Origin: Microcoleus sp. bin38.metabat.b11b12b14.051 | GTDB taxonomy: Bacteria; Cyanobacteriota; Cyanobacteriia; Cyanobacteriales; Microcoleaceae | Reading direction: 5' to 3' | NCBI RefSeq assembly: GCF_013299165.1 | Contig: NZ_JAAFKD010000039.1 | Location: forward strand, 1 to 55,300 | DNA length: 55,300 nucleotides | In this document: positions 16,531 to 25,986 of the stretch, one piece after another | Numbering within the stretch: the first letter of the stretch is position 1 | Layout: each line of letters starts with the position of its first letter | Translations under genes and position numbers: made by a program | The notes under the pieces: model-generated | What the model saw: only the letters and a program-made list of their open reading frames with translations | Told to the model about the DNA's origin: nothing | Database searches by the model: none

Positions 16531-16923
16531 TCAAAGAGGATTGACAACAAGAATACCTTTACCGGGGCCTTCGTAAATTTCAACCCTAGAGACTTGTCCA
16601 GTACCGGCATAAAATGTTACTCCGGCGAGCGATCGAGATGGCATTGATTGCCAAACACCATCTGATGAAGACACCACATTAGTTGTGAATCCATCATCCC
16701 AGATGATTGTAATTTGGGTGAGACTCTGCTTGACTGAGCAGCCGATCGTTTGTGCCTGTGGTTGATTTTGTCCGTAAAAACTACATTGACCTTTATAGTT
16801 TTTAGTAGAGTTTCTAGAGTTGTCCGGCCCGGCTTGAGCAGAGATACCGAAAGCAGTGACAGATGCTAGGAGCAAATTTGTCACCAAAACTGCTTTATAA
16901 AACAAAGATGAGTTGAGTTTCAT
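16531..16923 (-). CDS. secreted protein of unknown function
   Basis: The 130-residue protein has a clear Sec signal (MKLNSSLFYKAVLVTNLLLA ... GISAQAG, cleavage after AQA). The exported part of about 100 residues has two cysteines (GQCSFYGQ, TIGCSVKQ) that could form a disulfide, followed by beta-rich sequence (LTQITIIWDDGFTTNVVSSS, VWQSMPSRSLAGVTFYAG). It ends SRVEIYEGPGKGILVVNPL. I do not recognise the family. It is convergent with the anchor fragment and has no evident operon partner. Confidence 0.65.
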   Translation of the reverse strand: MKLNSSLFYKAVLVTNLLLASVTAFGISAQAGPDNSRNSTKNYKGQCSFYGQNQPQAQTIGCSVKQSLTQITIIWDDGFTTNVVSSSDGVWQSMPSRSLAGVTFYAGTGQVSRVEIYEGPGKGILVVNPL

Positions 16924-17122
16924 CGGTTCGGAAATTTTTACAAAAAACTAAATTCATGTTATCAAAATATTTATATTCTGTCAACTTTGGCTGTGCAAAA
17001 ATGATAGATCGGATATCGGAATGTCGTTTTCCGAAAATTGATCGGGGTAGGGACACGGCACTGCCATGTCCTGATTTATGGTAGTATTAATTCCGATGCT
17101 ACCGGATTTGATATGATATCTA

Positions 17123-19627
17123 CTAAACTTGCGAAACTGCGATCGGTCTAACTGGCCTGTTTCTCTCAAACACAGCCCTCGGTTTCAAAGCAATTTTCAA
17201 CAACAACCACAAAGATCGCCATTCTCCCGGCGTTTCCTGGCGCTTCCACTGGCCCGGGCGACAGTACAGCAGTTCAATCAAACAGCGGTGTTGAGTCATG
17301 TTTAGGCGATCGAACGCAATTCGTACAGTTGGAAATTCGGCAACACTGCGCCCTGCTGCATCGGGAAAACTTGAGTTTGATTGAGATCGATCGCTAATCA
17401 ACTCAATCTTAGCGACAGGAATCAAACATTCCTCTTCCATAATTTCCAGAGTCGCCGAATCGCAATCAATCAAACCGTTGACAAAACAAGCTTCGGTGTC
17501 CAACTCCATCACAGCCGGTGCTAGCGATTTCTTCGCTTTGACGGCCGCACTGCGAGCGAGCGCTCTAATTTTACCCTGCGATAAACTTGTCTCAACAGCA
17601 TATTTTGGCAAAATCTCTGCTGCGGTAACACTCTGATTGCTTCCTTTAGCTTTGGCCGCAAAACTCGGCCGCTGTGTCAGAGCAACTTCAGCGCCACTTT
17701 CGGAAATTACAGTTGTTATTCCCCAAAAACTTTCACCGCCCAGATTCAACTGCACCACCCTGCGTAAATTGAACCATTCGTAAATGTCCGGCTTAGGAAT
17801 ATCCACCAAAATTAACAGCGCAATCCCCAACATCAGCAGATTGTAAGCGCTCCAAATCCAGCCCAAACTCGTGCCTTTTAACAAATCAGCACTTTCTGAT
17901 ATTGCCTGCAAGCTACCAACATTTTTAAGTAAATGAAGATTTAAATTATGGCACAAACTGAATGCCGTCGCGGCGAACAAGACAATCAAAGGCCATCCCA
18001 AATTCCAGTTAAAACGAAAGCGATCGCTCGCAATTCCTTTTGGTGTCACGTTAAACCCTTTCTGAAAGGGATTTAGCATTGCACTCACCACCGTCACCGC
18101 TAAAGGAATACACTGCACGAACGAGTAAACATCCGACAGCAAAGCCGATCGCGATTTGCGATTCAGCCAAGAAAACACAGTAACTTGCACCAGATAGTAA
18201 GGCAGGAAAAAGTAGAGCAATTCCCGCGCATTTGTCCGCAAAGGAAGTACGCCCAGAAATGAATAAGCTAAAGGCATCAACAGAAACACAATCCTGCTTA
18301 AACTGGTAAACCAGTGCAGCAATCCTTCTAGATGACACAGCCTTTGTATGAATCTGAGGCCGCGAATCGTCAAAGGATTGGAATCAATAAAAAATGCCTG
18401 AAGGGTTCCTCTCGCCCAGCGCAATCTTTGAGTTAGATGGGCTTCTATATTTTCAGCCGCCAAACCAGCACTCAATTTTTCATCTAAATAAACTAAACGA
18501 TACCCGGTGGCTGACAACCGAATTCCGGTAAAATAATCTTCGCAGATTGAATCTGTGACAAAGCCTCCCACTGTTTGTAGCGCGCTGCGCCTCATGACAA
18601 AAGATGTGCCAGCGCAAACTACGCTGTCGGCGCTGTCTTTGATGATTTCAATTTGTCTGTAAAATACTTCTTCTTCTGGCACCAGCACATTTTCTAAACC
18701 TAAATTGCGGGCGATGGGATCGTGGTTGTAAAAGCTTTGCGGTGTTTGCACGAGGGCAATTTCGGGATTTTGAAAAAAGCCAACTGTTCTTGTTAAAAAG
18801 TTTTTAGTGGGGATGAAGTCGGCATCGAAAACTACAATTAGTTCTCCACTGGTTAGGGATGTGGCGTGATTGATGTTGCCAGCTTTGGCGTGACTGTTAT
18901 CCGGTCTGGTTATATATTTGCATCCGAGTTCTTTGGCTAGCAATTTGATTTCATGGCGCTTTGTATCATCAAGCAAATATATATTTTTGTTGCGATAATC
19001 TAAAGCTTGACAACCGATGACTGTGCGCCGCAAAATAAAGATTGGTTCGTTGTAAGTTGGGATAAAAATGTCTACGGACGGGGTAAAGTTTCCCTCTGCA
19101 ACTGCAATGGCCATGCGATCGGCTTCTCGATGCCTGTCTTTCATTCTCAGCATTAAATACATTTGAATGCTGCTGCTGACAACCATCAGCATTTCTAGGA
19201 AAAACAGCCCCACACTAAATATACCGTTCAGGGGATCGCTTAAATTTAGAGTGACGAGCGATCGCCACAAAACGTAACGAATGGTTAAAGCTAAAAGTAT
19301 GGCTACTACCACAGCGCGCGATATTTTCTGGGGCTGAGGCGAAATTTTCATTGCAGCTAAAGCAGCCGATACCAGGACAAAAGTTGGCACTAACAAATAT
19401 ATCTTGCTCGCCGCGGGTACTTGCAGCCACACAGGCGGGTTTTGCTGCCAAATGTCGATCGCCCCAAAAATGCCGCTTACTGTACCTTCACCGCTAAACC
19501 AGGCTACGGCGATCGCACTTGCGAAAGCAACCGCCCCCAACACGACTAGCGTTGCCGCCGGCACGCGCGAAATCCGCCAAAATAAGCGGCGTTTCAAGTC
19601 TTGAAGGTCAAATCTTGAATTTGTCAT
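17123..19627 (-). CDS. cellulose synthase-like glucan synthase (BcsA/GT2) with degenerate PilZ region
   Basis: The protein has 834 residues from the ATG at 19627. N-terminal membrane helices precede a GT2 core: FIPTYNEP, the first aspartate in YLLDDTKRHEI, VVFDADFIP (DxD), the TED-like SICEDYFTG and the processive QxxRW signature HLTQRLRWARGTLQAF. Several C-terminal helices follow, matching the BcsA channel. After them PDIYEWFNLRRVVQLNLGGESFWGITTVISESGAEVAL sits where BcsA has its cyclic-di-GMP-binding PilZ domain, but the RxxxR motif is not intact. Predicted activity is beta-glucan synthesis from UDP-glucose at the inner membrane. No BcsB or cellulase gene is adjacent. A TTG at 19657 is an alternative start. 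Confidence 0.85.
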   Translation of the reverse strand: MTNSRFDLQDLKRRLFWRISRVPAATLVVLGAVAFASAIAVAWFSGEGTVSGIFGAIDIWQQNPPVWLQVPAASKIYLLVPTFVLVSAALAAMKISPQPQKISRAVVVAILLALTIRYVLWRSLVTLNLSDPLNGIFSVGLFFLEMLMVVSSSIQMYLMLRMKDRHREADRMAIAVAEGNFTPSVDIFIPTYNEPIFILRRTVIGCQALDYRNKNIYLLDDTKRHEIKLLAKELGCKYITRPDNSHAKAGNINHATSLTSGELIVVFDADFIPTKNFLTRTVGFFQNPEIALVQTPQSFYNHDPIARNLGLENVLVPEEEVFYRQIEIIKDSADSVVCAGTSFVMRRSALQTVGGFVTDSICEDYFTGIRLSATGYRLVYLDEKLSAGLAAENIEAHLTQRLRWARGTLQAFFIDSNPLTIRGLRFIQRLCHLEGLLHWFTSLSRIVFLLMPLAYSFLGVLPLRTNARELLYFFLPYYLVQVTVFSWLNRKSRSALLSDVYSFVQCIPLAVTVVSAMLNPFQKGFNVTPKGIASDRFRFNWNLGWPLIVLFAATAFSLCHNLNLHLLKNVGSLQAISESADLLKGTSLGWIWSAYNLLMLGIALLILVDIPKPDIYEWFNLRRVVQLNLGGESFWGITTVISESGAEVALTQRPSFAAKAKGSNQSVTAAEILPKYAVETSLSQGKIRALARSAAVKAKKSLAPAVMELDTEACFVNGLIDCDSATLEIMEEECLIPVAKIELISDRSQSNSSFPDAAGRSVAEFPTVRIAFDRLNMTQHRCLIELLYCRPGQWKRQETPGEWRSLWLLLKIALKPRAVFERNRPVRPIAVSQV

Positions 19628-20243
19628 AAAATTTGCAATTCCCGATCGTGCTTGCAACAGTCAGGGTTTCCTGCTGTCCGCTGTTTAATTCAGTTGAAAA
19701 TTCCGAGATACCCTACTGACTATCTTTAGATTTTTTAACATTCTGACAATTTGATGATACTTCACTCGCTGGCTGGTAGCAAACTGCTCAGCAAGTGCGA
19801 TGCCCACTATAGCAACTGAACTTGAGATAGTGTGCGATCGCACAACCGCAATCAAACCTGGTTCGATCGTTCGGAATCGCAGTCCTGCTCTGCGGACTAA
19901 AGTCCTCACTACAAACCTGCAAGTCCCGATAAAAGTCTGCGGACTAAAGTCCTCACTACAAACCTGCAAGTCCCGATAAAAGTCTGCGGACTAAAGTCCT
20001 CACTACAAACCTACTATCAACCCAGTTTTTTGTCTGCTTGCTGCCAGCTTGACTGACTGCGAAAGCAGTTCTTTCCACCAAAAAATATTATCTCTACAAA
20101 TCAAATGGGATTGCTATATCAAACGATAGCAATCCCTATGGGTTAATAATTAGACGAATTTCACATCTAACTCAAGGTAGATAAATTTTATATTAGTTTA
20201 AAAAAATACCGCGATCGCAGCATAAAAAACTAGCCGTGAAAAA
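19628..20243. other. repeat-bearing intergenic region
   Basis: About 615 bases. It contains the 47-bp tandem array described below. At 20107-20136 there is an 11-bp hairpin, GGGATTGCTAT/ATAGCAATCCC with an eight-base loop and no T-tract. No gene is convincing; the open frame at 19685-19969 is mostly repeat. Confidence 0.5.
19889..20012. repeat. 47-bp tandem repeat of the GGACTnnAGTCC family
   Basis: Two full units (19889-19935, 19936-19982) and a partial third (to 20012), each with GCGGACTAAAGTCCTCACTAC followed by AAACCTGCAAGTCCCGAT. The same arm occurs at 16062, 16174 and 31414-31877. Confidence 0.9.
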
Positions 20244-20825
20244 CTAATCAGAAATTTCTAATTGCGAAATTGCATAGCGGGCGACAGCCAAACCAACTCT
20301 AGCCTGTTCTATTTCCGACAATTGGGCCCAAGGTCTTCTAGTTTCCATCACCACTTCCACCCCGGACGAATCAGCCTCTCGCATGGCATAAGCCAAAGGA
20401 CGCGCCAACACCTGCAAATCTTCCTCAGCCCACTGAGGCAAAATATCTAACACGCACTCAACCATTTGGTCAGCTAAAGATTGATACTTAACAGTTGCAT
20501 TTTGGACGCTTTGAGCGATGCGGGCTAGAAAATCTTGAGGAACGCGAGCAAATTTTTCGCGCAAAGACTTTTGCAAAGCAGTCACCAGCCAAACTTGTTC
20601 TAATTTGGCGAACAAAACTTGCGATTTCTCGGCAATATCGCTGTCGCTGAAGGAATCAAACAGAGCAAATTCTTGCTCTAAATCGGTTAAATAAGATTCT
20701 GATTCAAGCTGTGCTGGATTCCAAGGATAGGCAACATCAGTCTGAACTATTGTGGTGAGAAGTTCCATCTGCGCCTGAGTTTGTGAGTCGCGAAAATATT
20801 GAGAATCAGGAGATTGGGTAGCCAT
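20244..20825 (-). CDS. small acidic helical protein, partner of the CHAT-FHA gene
   Basis: From the ATG at 20825 the protein has about 193 residues. It is Gln/Glu/Leu-rich and predicted largely helical (SESYLTDLEQEFALFDSFSD, SQVLFAKLEQVWLVTALQKS, REKFARVPQDFLARIAQSVQ). A conserved-looking C-terminus reads RRPWAQLSEIEQARVGLAVARYAISQLEISD. There is no signal peptide or membrane segment. I do not recognise a family. It lies 160 bases downstream of the CHAT-FHA gene on the same strand, so an accessory or regulatory role, or a protease substrate, is possible but unproven. Confidence 0.65.
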   Translation of the reverse strand: MATQSPDSQYFRDSQTQAQMELLTTIVQTDVAYPWNPAQLESESYLTDLEQEFALFDSFSDSDIAEKSQVLFAKLEQVWLVTALQKSLREKFARVPQDFLARIAQSVQNATVKYQSLADQMVECVLDILPQWAEEDLQVLARPLAYAMREADSSGVEVVMETRRPWAQLSEIEQARVGLAVARYAISQLEISD

Positions 20826-20985
20826 GATGTAATACCTAAGTAGTTCAAGTAAAATACAGAAGGTGGACTCTGCCAAGTGCTAGTTGCCAGTGGTGAGTAA
20901 CTGTTTTAACTTCAGACTTGAGACACGGGCGTCGAGAACTTTGGTGTCCCGATCGCCGATTGCCTTCATTAGCTACACCCGCACC

Positions 20986-22824
20986 TTAATTAGTTCCGCA
21001 ATCAGTCTCACTGTAGCCCGAAGTTTTTGGAACCTCAATAGTGAATTCAAAAATCTGACCTTGAGAACTGCCAAATTTTAGCTGAGTACCCGATTGCAGC
21101 AGCAGTTCTTGGTGGTGAACTCTCACCCATCCGTCTGTACCCAAAACTAGAGTCCCGTAGCGGGAAAAATCGCGCAGGAAGTAGCTAGGTTCGCCCCCGC
21201 GATCGCCGATGCTGTTGCGGCAGAAAATCTCCGCGTGTTTTTGAGAAACCCATTGTTCTCGAATCACTACGTCGTTTTCTTCCCAGCGTCCGACTCGAAC
21301 CATACCAGCGGTAATGGGCCAAACCTGATTGCCAGATTCGCTAGATTTGACATTTGGTCGATCGCGCCCCCGCAAGTAAGCGCAAGACGGCAAACGTCCC
21401 AGCCAAGTAGAAGAATTCAAAGGCAATTCAGTTTTTAGGTCATCTACCGGTTCAGTCAGTTGACCGTCAAACTCTGGGTGCATATACAGTACGGGCAACG
21501 TCCAAGCCGGTTGATTGAACTTGTACAGTGTCAGTAGCTGCTGTCTGGCGATGGCGACGGCGCGATCGATCGACATCCGCCCGGCCAAAGCTTGGGCAAA
21601 AGTTTGGATAAAACTCAGGGCTTCGCGATCGGCGATCGAGTCCCGCATCCCCAATACCGCCGGCACCCCGTGATGGATCAACACCTCGGCTAAGCTGCTG
21701 CGGGCGATCGCCTGTTGCTGACCGTTATTTGAATGCGGCCTTTCCACCGCTGGCTGAGCTCCCCAACAGGCATTAAACACCGCCAGAGTCACCCGGCATC
21801 GAACCAAAACTTGAGCTAATTCAGTACCGTTAATCGCCGTGTCTGGCCCCAAAAACAGCAAGCCGCCGTCCGGGCCAGGTATCCCGTGGCCGGCGTAAAA
21901 CAGAATGTTATAAGCTTGCGTTTCCAGGCGAGAAATTAGTTCCGCCGGAGTAGGTTCGATCAGAGTATCAACGTTAGTCGGAACGCTGATGTCAAAATAT
22001 TTACCGCTGTCGTCGGTTTGAAAAGCATTTTCTAGAACCCCAGCTAGGGCGACAGCTTCTGCTTCCAACTGCAAATGACGATTATTGCCCCTGGAAAATT
22101 CAGAATTAGCACTGCGCCCAGGTTCTGCTTGTCCCAAAACGAGCAAAATGTTGAGCGAATCCGCAGGACGCAGGGGCGGCAAAGGCTCAACATTGCTGGT
22201 AGTGCGGCTGAACAGCAGTTGCTGCGACAGAGAAATTGCCGGTTGACCGGCTTGAGGCTGCATAATTTCCCAAGGTAAAGCAATCAAATACGGTTCGCGT
22301 AAGTCTACGCGGACTCGCAGGGGTAGATTTTGCCCGATCGCGATACCTTTACTTTCCTGGAGACTACCCTGAATCGGGCCTTCAAACAGCCACTGCCAAA
22401 GATCGATCCCCAAATGCTGCATCAGACGACTGCTGTAGCTAGGAGGTGCTGGTGGCGGATTCTGCTCCCCCCTCTCCACCAGACCCCTTTGACTGAGGTG
22501 GAGCGGCACAGAGGACATAATAGGAGGGATTTGTAGCGATTGAGCGGTTCGTTTTTCAGTTTCTGCCAGTAGATTCTGGTTGTTTTCCGGCGAGACGAAA
22601 CTGCCATCAGGATTTAGGGGCAATTCGTGAATTGTCCCTGACGGGGAGAACATTTCCTGCCAAGCTTTCCAAGATTGGGATAGGGTATCGGGCCACATAC
22701 AGTCGTGGTGAACGTACCCGCTGGGATAGGGAGCTTGTAGAACCCAAGTGGCAAAATGGTTTGCCCCAGCGGTTCTCAGGCGAGCGATCGCTATACTGAG
22801 GCAAGGACTTTCAGGGCGCGCCAT
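20986..22824 (-). CDS. CHAT-domain caspase-like protease fused to an FHA domain
   Basis: The 612-residue protein has an uncharacterised N-terminal part with a Pro-rich stretch near residue 124. The CHAT protease domain spans roughly 160-450: LPLRVRVDLREPYLIALPWE, the histidine in ILFYAGHGIPGPDGG (His313) and the cysteine in LAVFNACWGAQPA (Cys353), then VPAVLGMRDSIADREALSF. The C-terminal FHA domain (about 505-597) reads MVRVGRWEENDVVIREQWVSQKHAEIFCR, with a short SRYGTLV loop in place of the usual NGT motif. The catalytic dyad looks intact. An FHA module would let it bind phosphothreonine targets; CHAT proteases in bacteria are often conflict or cell-death effectors. It is probably co-transcribed with the helical protein downstream. 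Confidence 0.85.
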   Translation of the reverse strand: MARPESPCLSIAIARLRTAGANHFATWVLQAPYPSGYVHHDCMWPDTLSQSWKAWQEMFSPSGTIHELPLNPDGSFVSPENNQNLLAETEKRTAQSLQIPPIMSSVPLHLSQRGLVERGEQNPPPAPPSYSSRLMQHLGIDLWQWLFEGPIQGSLQESKGIAIGQNLPLRVRVDLREPYLIALPWEIMQPQAGQPAISLSQQLLFSRTTSNVEPLPPLRPADSLNILLVLGQAEPGRSANSEFSRGNNRHLQLEAEAVALAGVLENAFQTDDSGKYFDISVPTNVDTLIEPTPAELISRLETQAYNILFYAGHGIPGPDGGLLFLGPDTAINGTELAQVLVRCRVTLAVFNACWGAQPAVERPHSNNGQQQAIARSSLAEVLIHHGVPAVLGMRDSIADREALSFIQTFAQALAGRMSIDRAVAIARQQLLTLYKFNQPAWTLPVLYMHPEFDGQLTEPVDDLKTELPLNSSTWLGRLPSCAYLRGRDRPNVKSSESGNQVWPITAGMVRVGRWEENDVVIREQWVSQKHAEIFCRNSIGDRGGEPSYFLRDFSRYGTLVLGTDGWVRVHHQELLLQSGTQLKFGSSQGQIFEFTIEVPKTSGYSETDCGTN

Positions 22825-22926
22825 TCACAACTACCGAATCTGGATATAGGGATTGATCGAGTTTCTCTATTAGTAGTTTATCGGGTTTGGGGTGCGATCG
22901 AGTGCGCGACATTGGTTTGTGAGTTT

Positions 22927-24051
22927 TCAATTTGACTGGCCGCCCAAAAATTTATCAAAATTCGGTACATCCACCCAAGTTCCCGTAGCATTGGACTCCT
23001 GGGTCAAATCCATCAACAACTGCGAGTAAACGCCTTCTTTGAGGGACGGGATCAAAGATTTACCCGCATCAATTGCTTCTACCCACCTGTCTACTACTCG
23101 AATAAACGGTGCAATTCTGCCGTCTGGATAAACTTGAGGAAACTCCAATCTCTGAGGAATCTTAATTTCAGCTAAAGGTTCTCCAGCTTGGGAACCCCAC
23201 AAGCGAAATCCGTGTACGTAATCCTGTTGATTGTCGCTTCCCAAAACCAAAGTACCCTTACTTCCGTAAATTTCGACCCAATGTCCCCGCCCTTGATAAG
23301 TAACCGAACTCAAACAAACTTGACAAGGGGTTCCCCCGGTCAATTCCAACATCAACGTGCAAGAATCATCGGCATCAACAGGTTTTAAATTTCCCGAATC
23401 GTTCGGATCTGGCCGTGCTGCAATTCCTGTAATCAATTGCCCAGAAAGCCTTTGTACGGGGCCGAATAGCCAGCTAATATAATCAAAAACGTGGGAACCT
23501 GTTGCACCCAAAACTCCGCCGCCTTGCTCTTTTTGCGCGTACCAATTCCAAGGACGAGTCGCATCAGCGCGGCCGGGCACCAACCAATCAATTTTAATTA
23601 AACGCTTTTCTCCGACATATCCTGTTGCTAATAATTCTGCTAGCATTTGCCATGCGGGGATAAATCTAAACTCAAAGTCCATTGTGGCAATTGATTTGGT
23701 TTGAGATTCGCTGTTTGCTAATCGGTAAAGTTCTCGGGCTTCATTGGCTGTCAGGGCTGTCGGTTTTTCTAGTAATAAATGTTTGCCTGCTTCTAGGACG
23801 GTTTTTGCCATTTCAAAATGCAAAAATGGCGGTGTGGAAATGCTGACGCCTGCTACTTCTGGGATCGCTACTATATCTGCGATCGAGTTGCAGGCGTAGG
23901 GGATATTGTGGGCGGTGGCGATCGCTTGAGCTTTGTCTAAATTCCGGTGATAGACGGCCACAACCTCTGTCCGGTGGTGTGTCTGGAATCCGGGAAGGTG
24001 TACTTTTTGACCGAAACCTGTACCGACTACTGCAACGCCAATTTTTGACAT
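22927..24051 (-). CDS. Gfo/Idh/MocA family NAD(P)-dependent oxidoreductase
   Basis: The 374-residue protein has an N-terminal Rossmann fold beginning KIGVAVVGTGFGQKVHLPGF (GxGxxG). The family's catalytic-lysine motif is LLLEKPTALTANEARELY (EKP). The C-terminal dehydrogenase domain includes PWNWYAQKEQGGGVLGATGSHVFDYISWLFG, with the aspartate and histidine of the substrate pocket. Family members oxidise or reduce sugars, inositols or bilins; this sequence does not fix the substrate. Length and motif spacing are typical. It follows gshB on the same strand but is separated from it by 436 bases and a strong hairpin, so it is likely a separate unit. Confidence 0.9.
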   Translation of the reverse strand: MSKIGVAVVGTGFGQKVHLPGFQTHHRTEVVAVYHRNLDKAQAIATAHNIPYACNSIADIVAIPEVAGVSISTPPFLHFEMAKTVLEAGKHLLLEKPTALTANEARELYRLANSESQTKSIATMDFEFRFIPAWQMLAELLATGYVGEKRLIKIDWLVPGRADATRPWNWYAQKEQGGGVLGATGSHVFDYISWLFGPVQRLSGQLITGIAARPDPNDSGNLKPVDADDSCTLMLELTGGTPCQVCLSSVTYQGRGHWVEIYGSKGTLVLGSDNQQDYVHGFRLWGSQAGEPLAEIKIPQRLEFPQVYPDGRIAPFIRVVDRWVEAIDAGKSLIPSLKEGVYSQLLMDLTQESNATGTWVDVPNFDKFLGGQSN

Positions 24052-24313
24052 GATTTAATTATTGGGGATTGGGGATTAAGTCTTTGATTGAGAGGTCAAC
24101 CGCAGATTGAAGGCAGATAACGCAGATTAACGCAGATAATTTTAAGATAGGAAAGCTTCAGAGTGCGATGTTGTCTGTTCGTACAAAAGCTGGCACATAG
24201 ATGAACTTATGAAAATATTCAAGAATAAACCGGGTTTTTTGTAATTTTGTTAAAAAATTGGTTCTAAAAAAGTAACTATTACCTATTGATTTTTCTGGAT
24301 TTTTGGGATATAT

Positions 24314-24376
24314 TTATTTAATAATGGGAGTGGTGACTTAAATTTAAATTTTGTCACCACTCCCATTATTAAATAA
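24314..24376. repeat. 24-bp perfect inverted repeat with 15-base AT-rich loop
   Basis: Arms 24314-24337 (TTATTTAATAATGGGAGTGG then TGAC) and 24353-24376 are exactly complementary, separated by an A/T-only loop. It lies downstream of gshB and could act as a terminator, though no T-run follows on either strand. The remainder of 24052-24487 has a copy of the CGCAGATTAACG repeat and no gene. Confidence 0.8.
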
Positions 24377-24487
24377 TACCTCTAAAATTTCTCAAAGTCA
24401 AGCTTTTTGCCCTAAAAAAAGGGCGATTTTTTTTGATTTCTCAAAAAAATATTTAGCAGCATATGAGTAATTCTCCGTTGTTAAATC

Positions 24488-25462
24488 CTAACTTCTAGTT
24501 CCTGCTTGCGAGACAGTCCATTCAATTACTTGTTTGCCCAAACTGACGCCATCAAATAAGTCAATTTCTCGGATTCCTGTAGGGCTGGTGACATTAACTT
24601 CGGTGAGATAACCGCCGATGATATCAATGCCGACAAAGTACAGTCCGTCTCGTTGCAGCACCGGTGCTAACTGCTGGCAAATTTGATGTTCGCGATCGGT
24701 AATTTCGGTTTTTGCGACTCGGCCGCCGACGGCCATGTTGCCGCGAAATTCGTTGCCGGTGGGAATGCGGTTGATTGCACCGACGGGCTTGCCGTTCAAG
24801 AGGATAATTCGTTTATCTCCGTCTTTTGCTTGCGGCAGATATGTCTGCACCATGACGGGAATTTGCCCTTGTAGAGTGCTAATTTCGACCAGGGAGTTGA
24901 GATTGCGATCGCCCGGTTCTAAAAACAAAATGCCCTCACCAGCTTTGCCACCCAACGGTTTAAGAACTGCGGCCCCTTTTTTTTCAACAAATTGCCGAAT
25001 TACCTGCTTGTTTTGAGAAACAATTGTTTCGGGGATAGCTCCCTCAAATTGCAAAGCATACATCTTTTCATTGGCAGCCCGCAATCCTTTGGGACTGTTA
25101 ACTACCAAAGTTTTCGCGGGATCGATGCCGTCGAGAAGATAAGTAGTGTACAGGTAGGGAACGTTGACTGGGGGATCGGTACGCATAAATACTGCGTCCA
25201 TTGCTGCTAGTGGCTCTAAGGTAGGCTGTTCCGCTTTATACCAAGCCTCAGCGGCCTCCCAGCGCCCTTCTACCTGTTTGACTGGGGTGAGGGCCACTCT
25301 AGTCAACATTGCCCAGGTTTTGCCACCGATGATGCTTAATTCGTTGGCTTGAGTTGCCCAGACTTCGTGACCTAATTCTTGAGCTGCCTCCATCAGCGCT
25401 ACGCTGGTATCGTGTCCTGGAATTAGTCGCGCGAGGGGATCGATGATGAATGCAAATTTCAT
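24488..25462 (-). CDS. gshB: glutathione synthetase
   Basis: GshB joins gamma-glutamylcysteine and glycine using ATP to form glutathione. The 324-residue protein is typical in length and has an ATP-grasp fold. It starts MKFAFIIDPLARLIPGHDTSVALM, the conserved prokaryotic GshB N-terminus. It continues with AVFMRTDPPVNVPYLYTTYLLD, VLKPLGGKAGEGILFLEPGD (the ATP-binding glycine-rich loop), GDKRIILLNGKPVGAINRIP and FVGIDIIGGYLTEVNVTSPTGIREID, with the metal-binding E and N. The enzyme is cytoplasmic. The glutaredoxin gene lies 67 bases upstream on the same strand, so synthesis of glutathione and its main redox partner appear to be coupled. Confidence 0.96.
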   Translation of the reverse strand: MKFAFIIDPLARLIPGHDTSVALMEAAQELGHEVWATQANELSIIGGKTWAMLTRVALTPVKQVEGRWEAAEAWYKAEQPTLEPLAAMDAVFMRTDPPVNVPYLYTTYLLDGIDPAKTLVVNSPKGLRAANEKMYALQFEGAIPETIVSQNKQVIRQFVEKKGAAVLKPLGGKAGEGILFLEPGDRNLNSLVEISTLQGQIPVMVQTYLPQAKDGDKRIILLNGKPVGAINRIPTGNEFRGNMAVGGRVAKTEITDREHQICQQLAPVLQRDGLYFVGIDIIGGYLTEVNVTSPTGIREIDLFDGVSLGKQVIEWTVSQAGTRS

Positions 25463-25529
25463 GGTCAGTTACAGTTAAGATTTGGTCGCAGGAAAATTTT
25501 GGCAAATTCCAGATTCAACGGGGAATGCC

Positions 25530-25793
25530 TCATTTTGCTGCTAGCAGCGGATCGAGCAGGCCTCTAGCATCGAGTGCGTGGATGTCGTCGCAGCCGCCTA
25601 CGTGTTGGTCGTTGATGAATATCTGGGGCAGGCTGCGGCCTCCGTTGGCTCGATCGGTCATGAGATCGCGTGCTGCTGCATCTCCGTCGATCGCGTACTC
25701 TGTAAACTGAACCCCTTTTTGCTTCAGCAGTGCTTTGGCACGAATGCAAAAGGGGCAGGTTCTCCAAGTGTAAATTTCTACTTTAGGATTCAT
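25530..25793 (-). CDS. grxC: glutaredoxin 3
   Basis: The 87-residue protein carries the dithiol active site in KVEIYTWRTCPFCIRAKALL (CPFC), the cis-proline segment GRSLPQIFINDQHVGGCDDIHAL with its GG and CDD motifs, and the usual length for GrxC. It reduces disulfides and glutathione mixed disulfides using glutathione. Its position directly before gshB suggests an operon and is commonly seen in cyanobacteria. Confidence 0.95.
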   Translation of the reverse strand: MNPKVEIYTWRTCPFCIRAKALLKQKGVQFTEYAIDGDAAARDLMTDRANGGRSLPQIFINDQHVGGCDDIHALDARGLLDPLLAAK

Positions 25794-25986
25794 CTGACGC
25801 TCAAATAATCACAATATTTTTTTATTTTAATCTTAACCAATCTTATTTTAATTTTTATCTAGTTGGCGCCAGCCAGGTCTAGTGTAATTATTAATACAAT
25901 TTAACGTAATTTAACCTAAATATAAAAAAACACCGGCTCTTGAAGAAACGGAGACTTTGTGAAAACAAGTAGCAGGCTAGACCCGC

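Noticed and set aside
19685..19969. 94-residue minus-strand open frame
   Set aside because: Overlaps the 47-bp repeat array and has no protein-like core.
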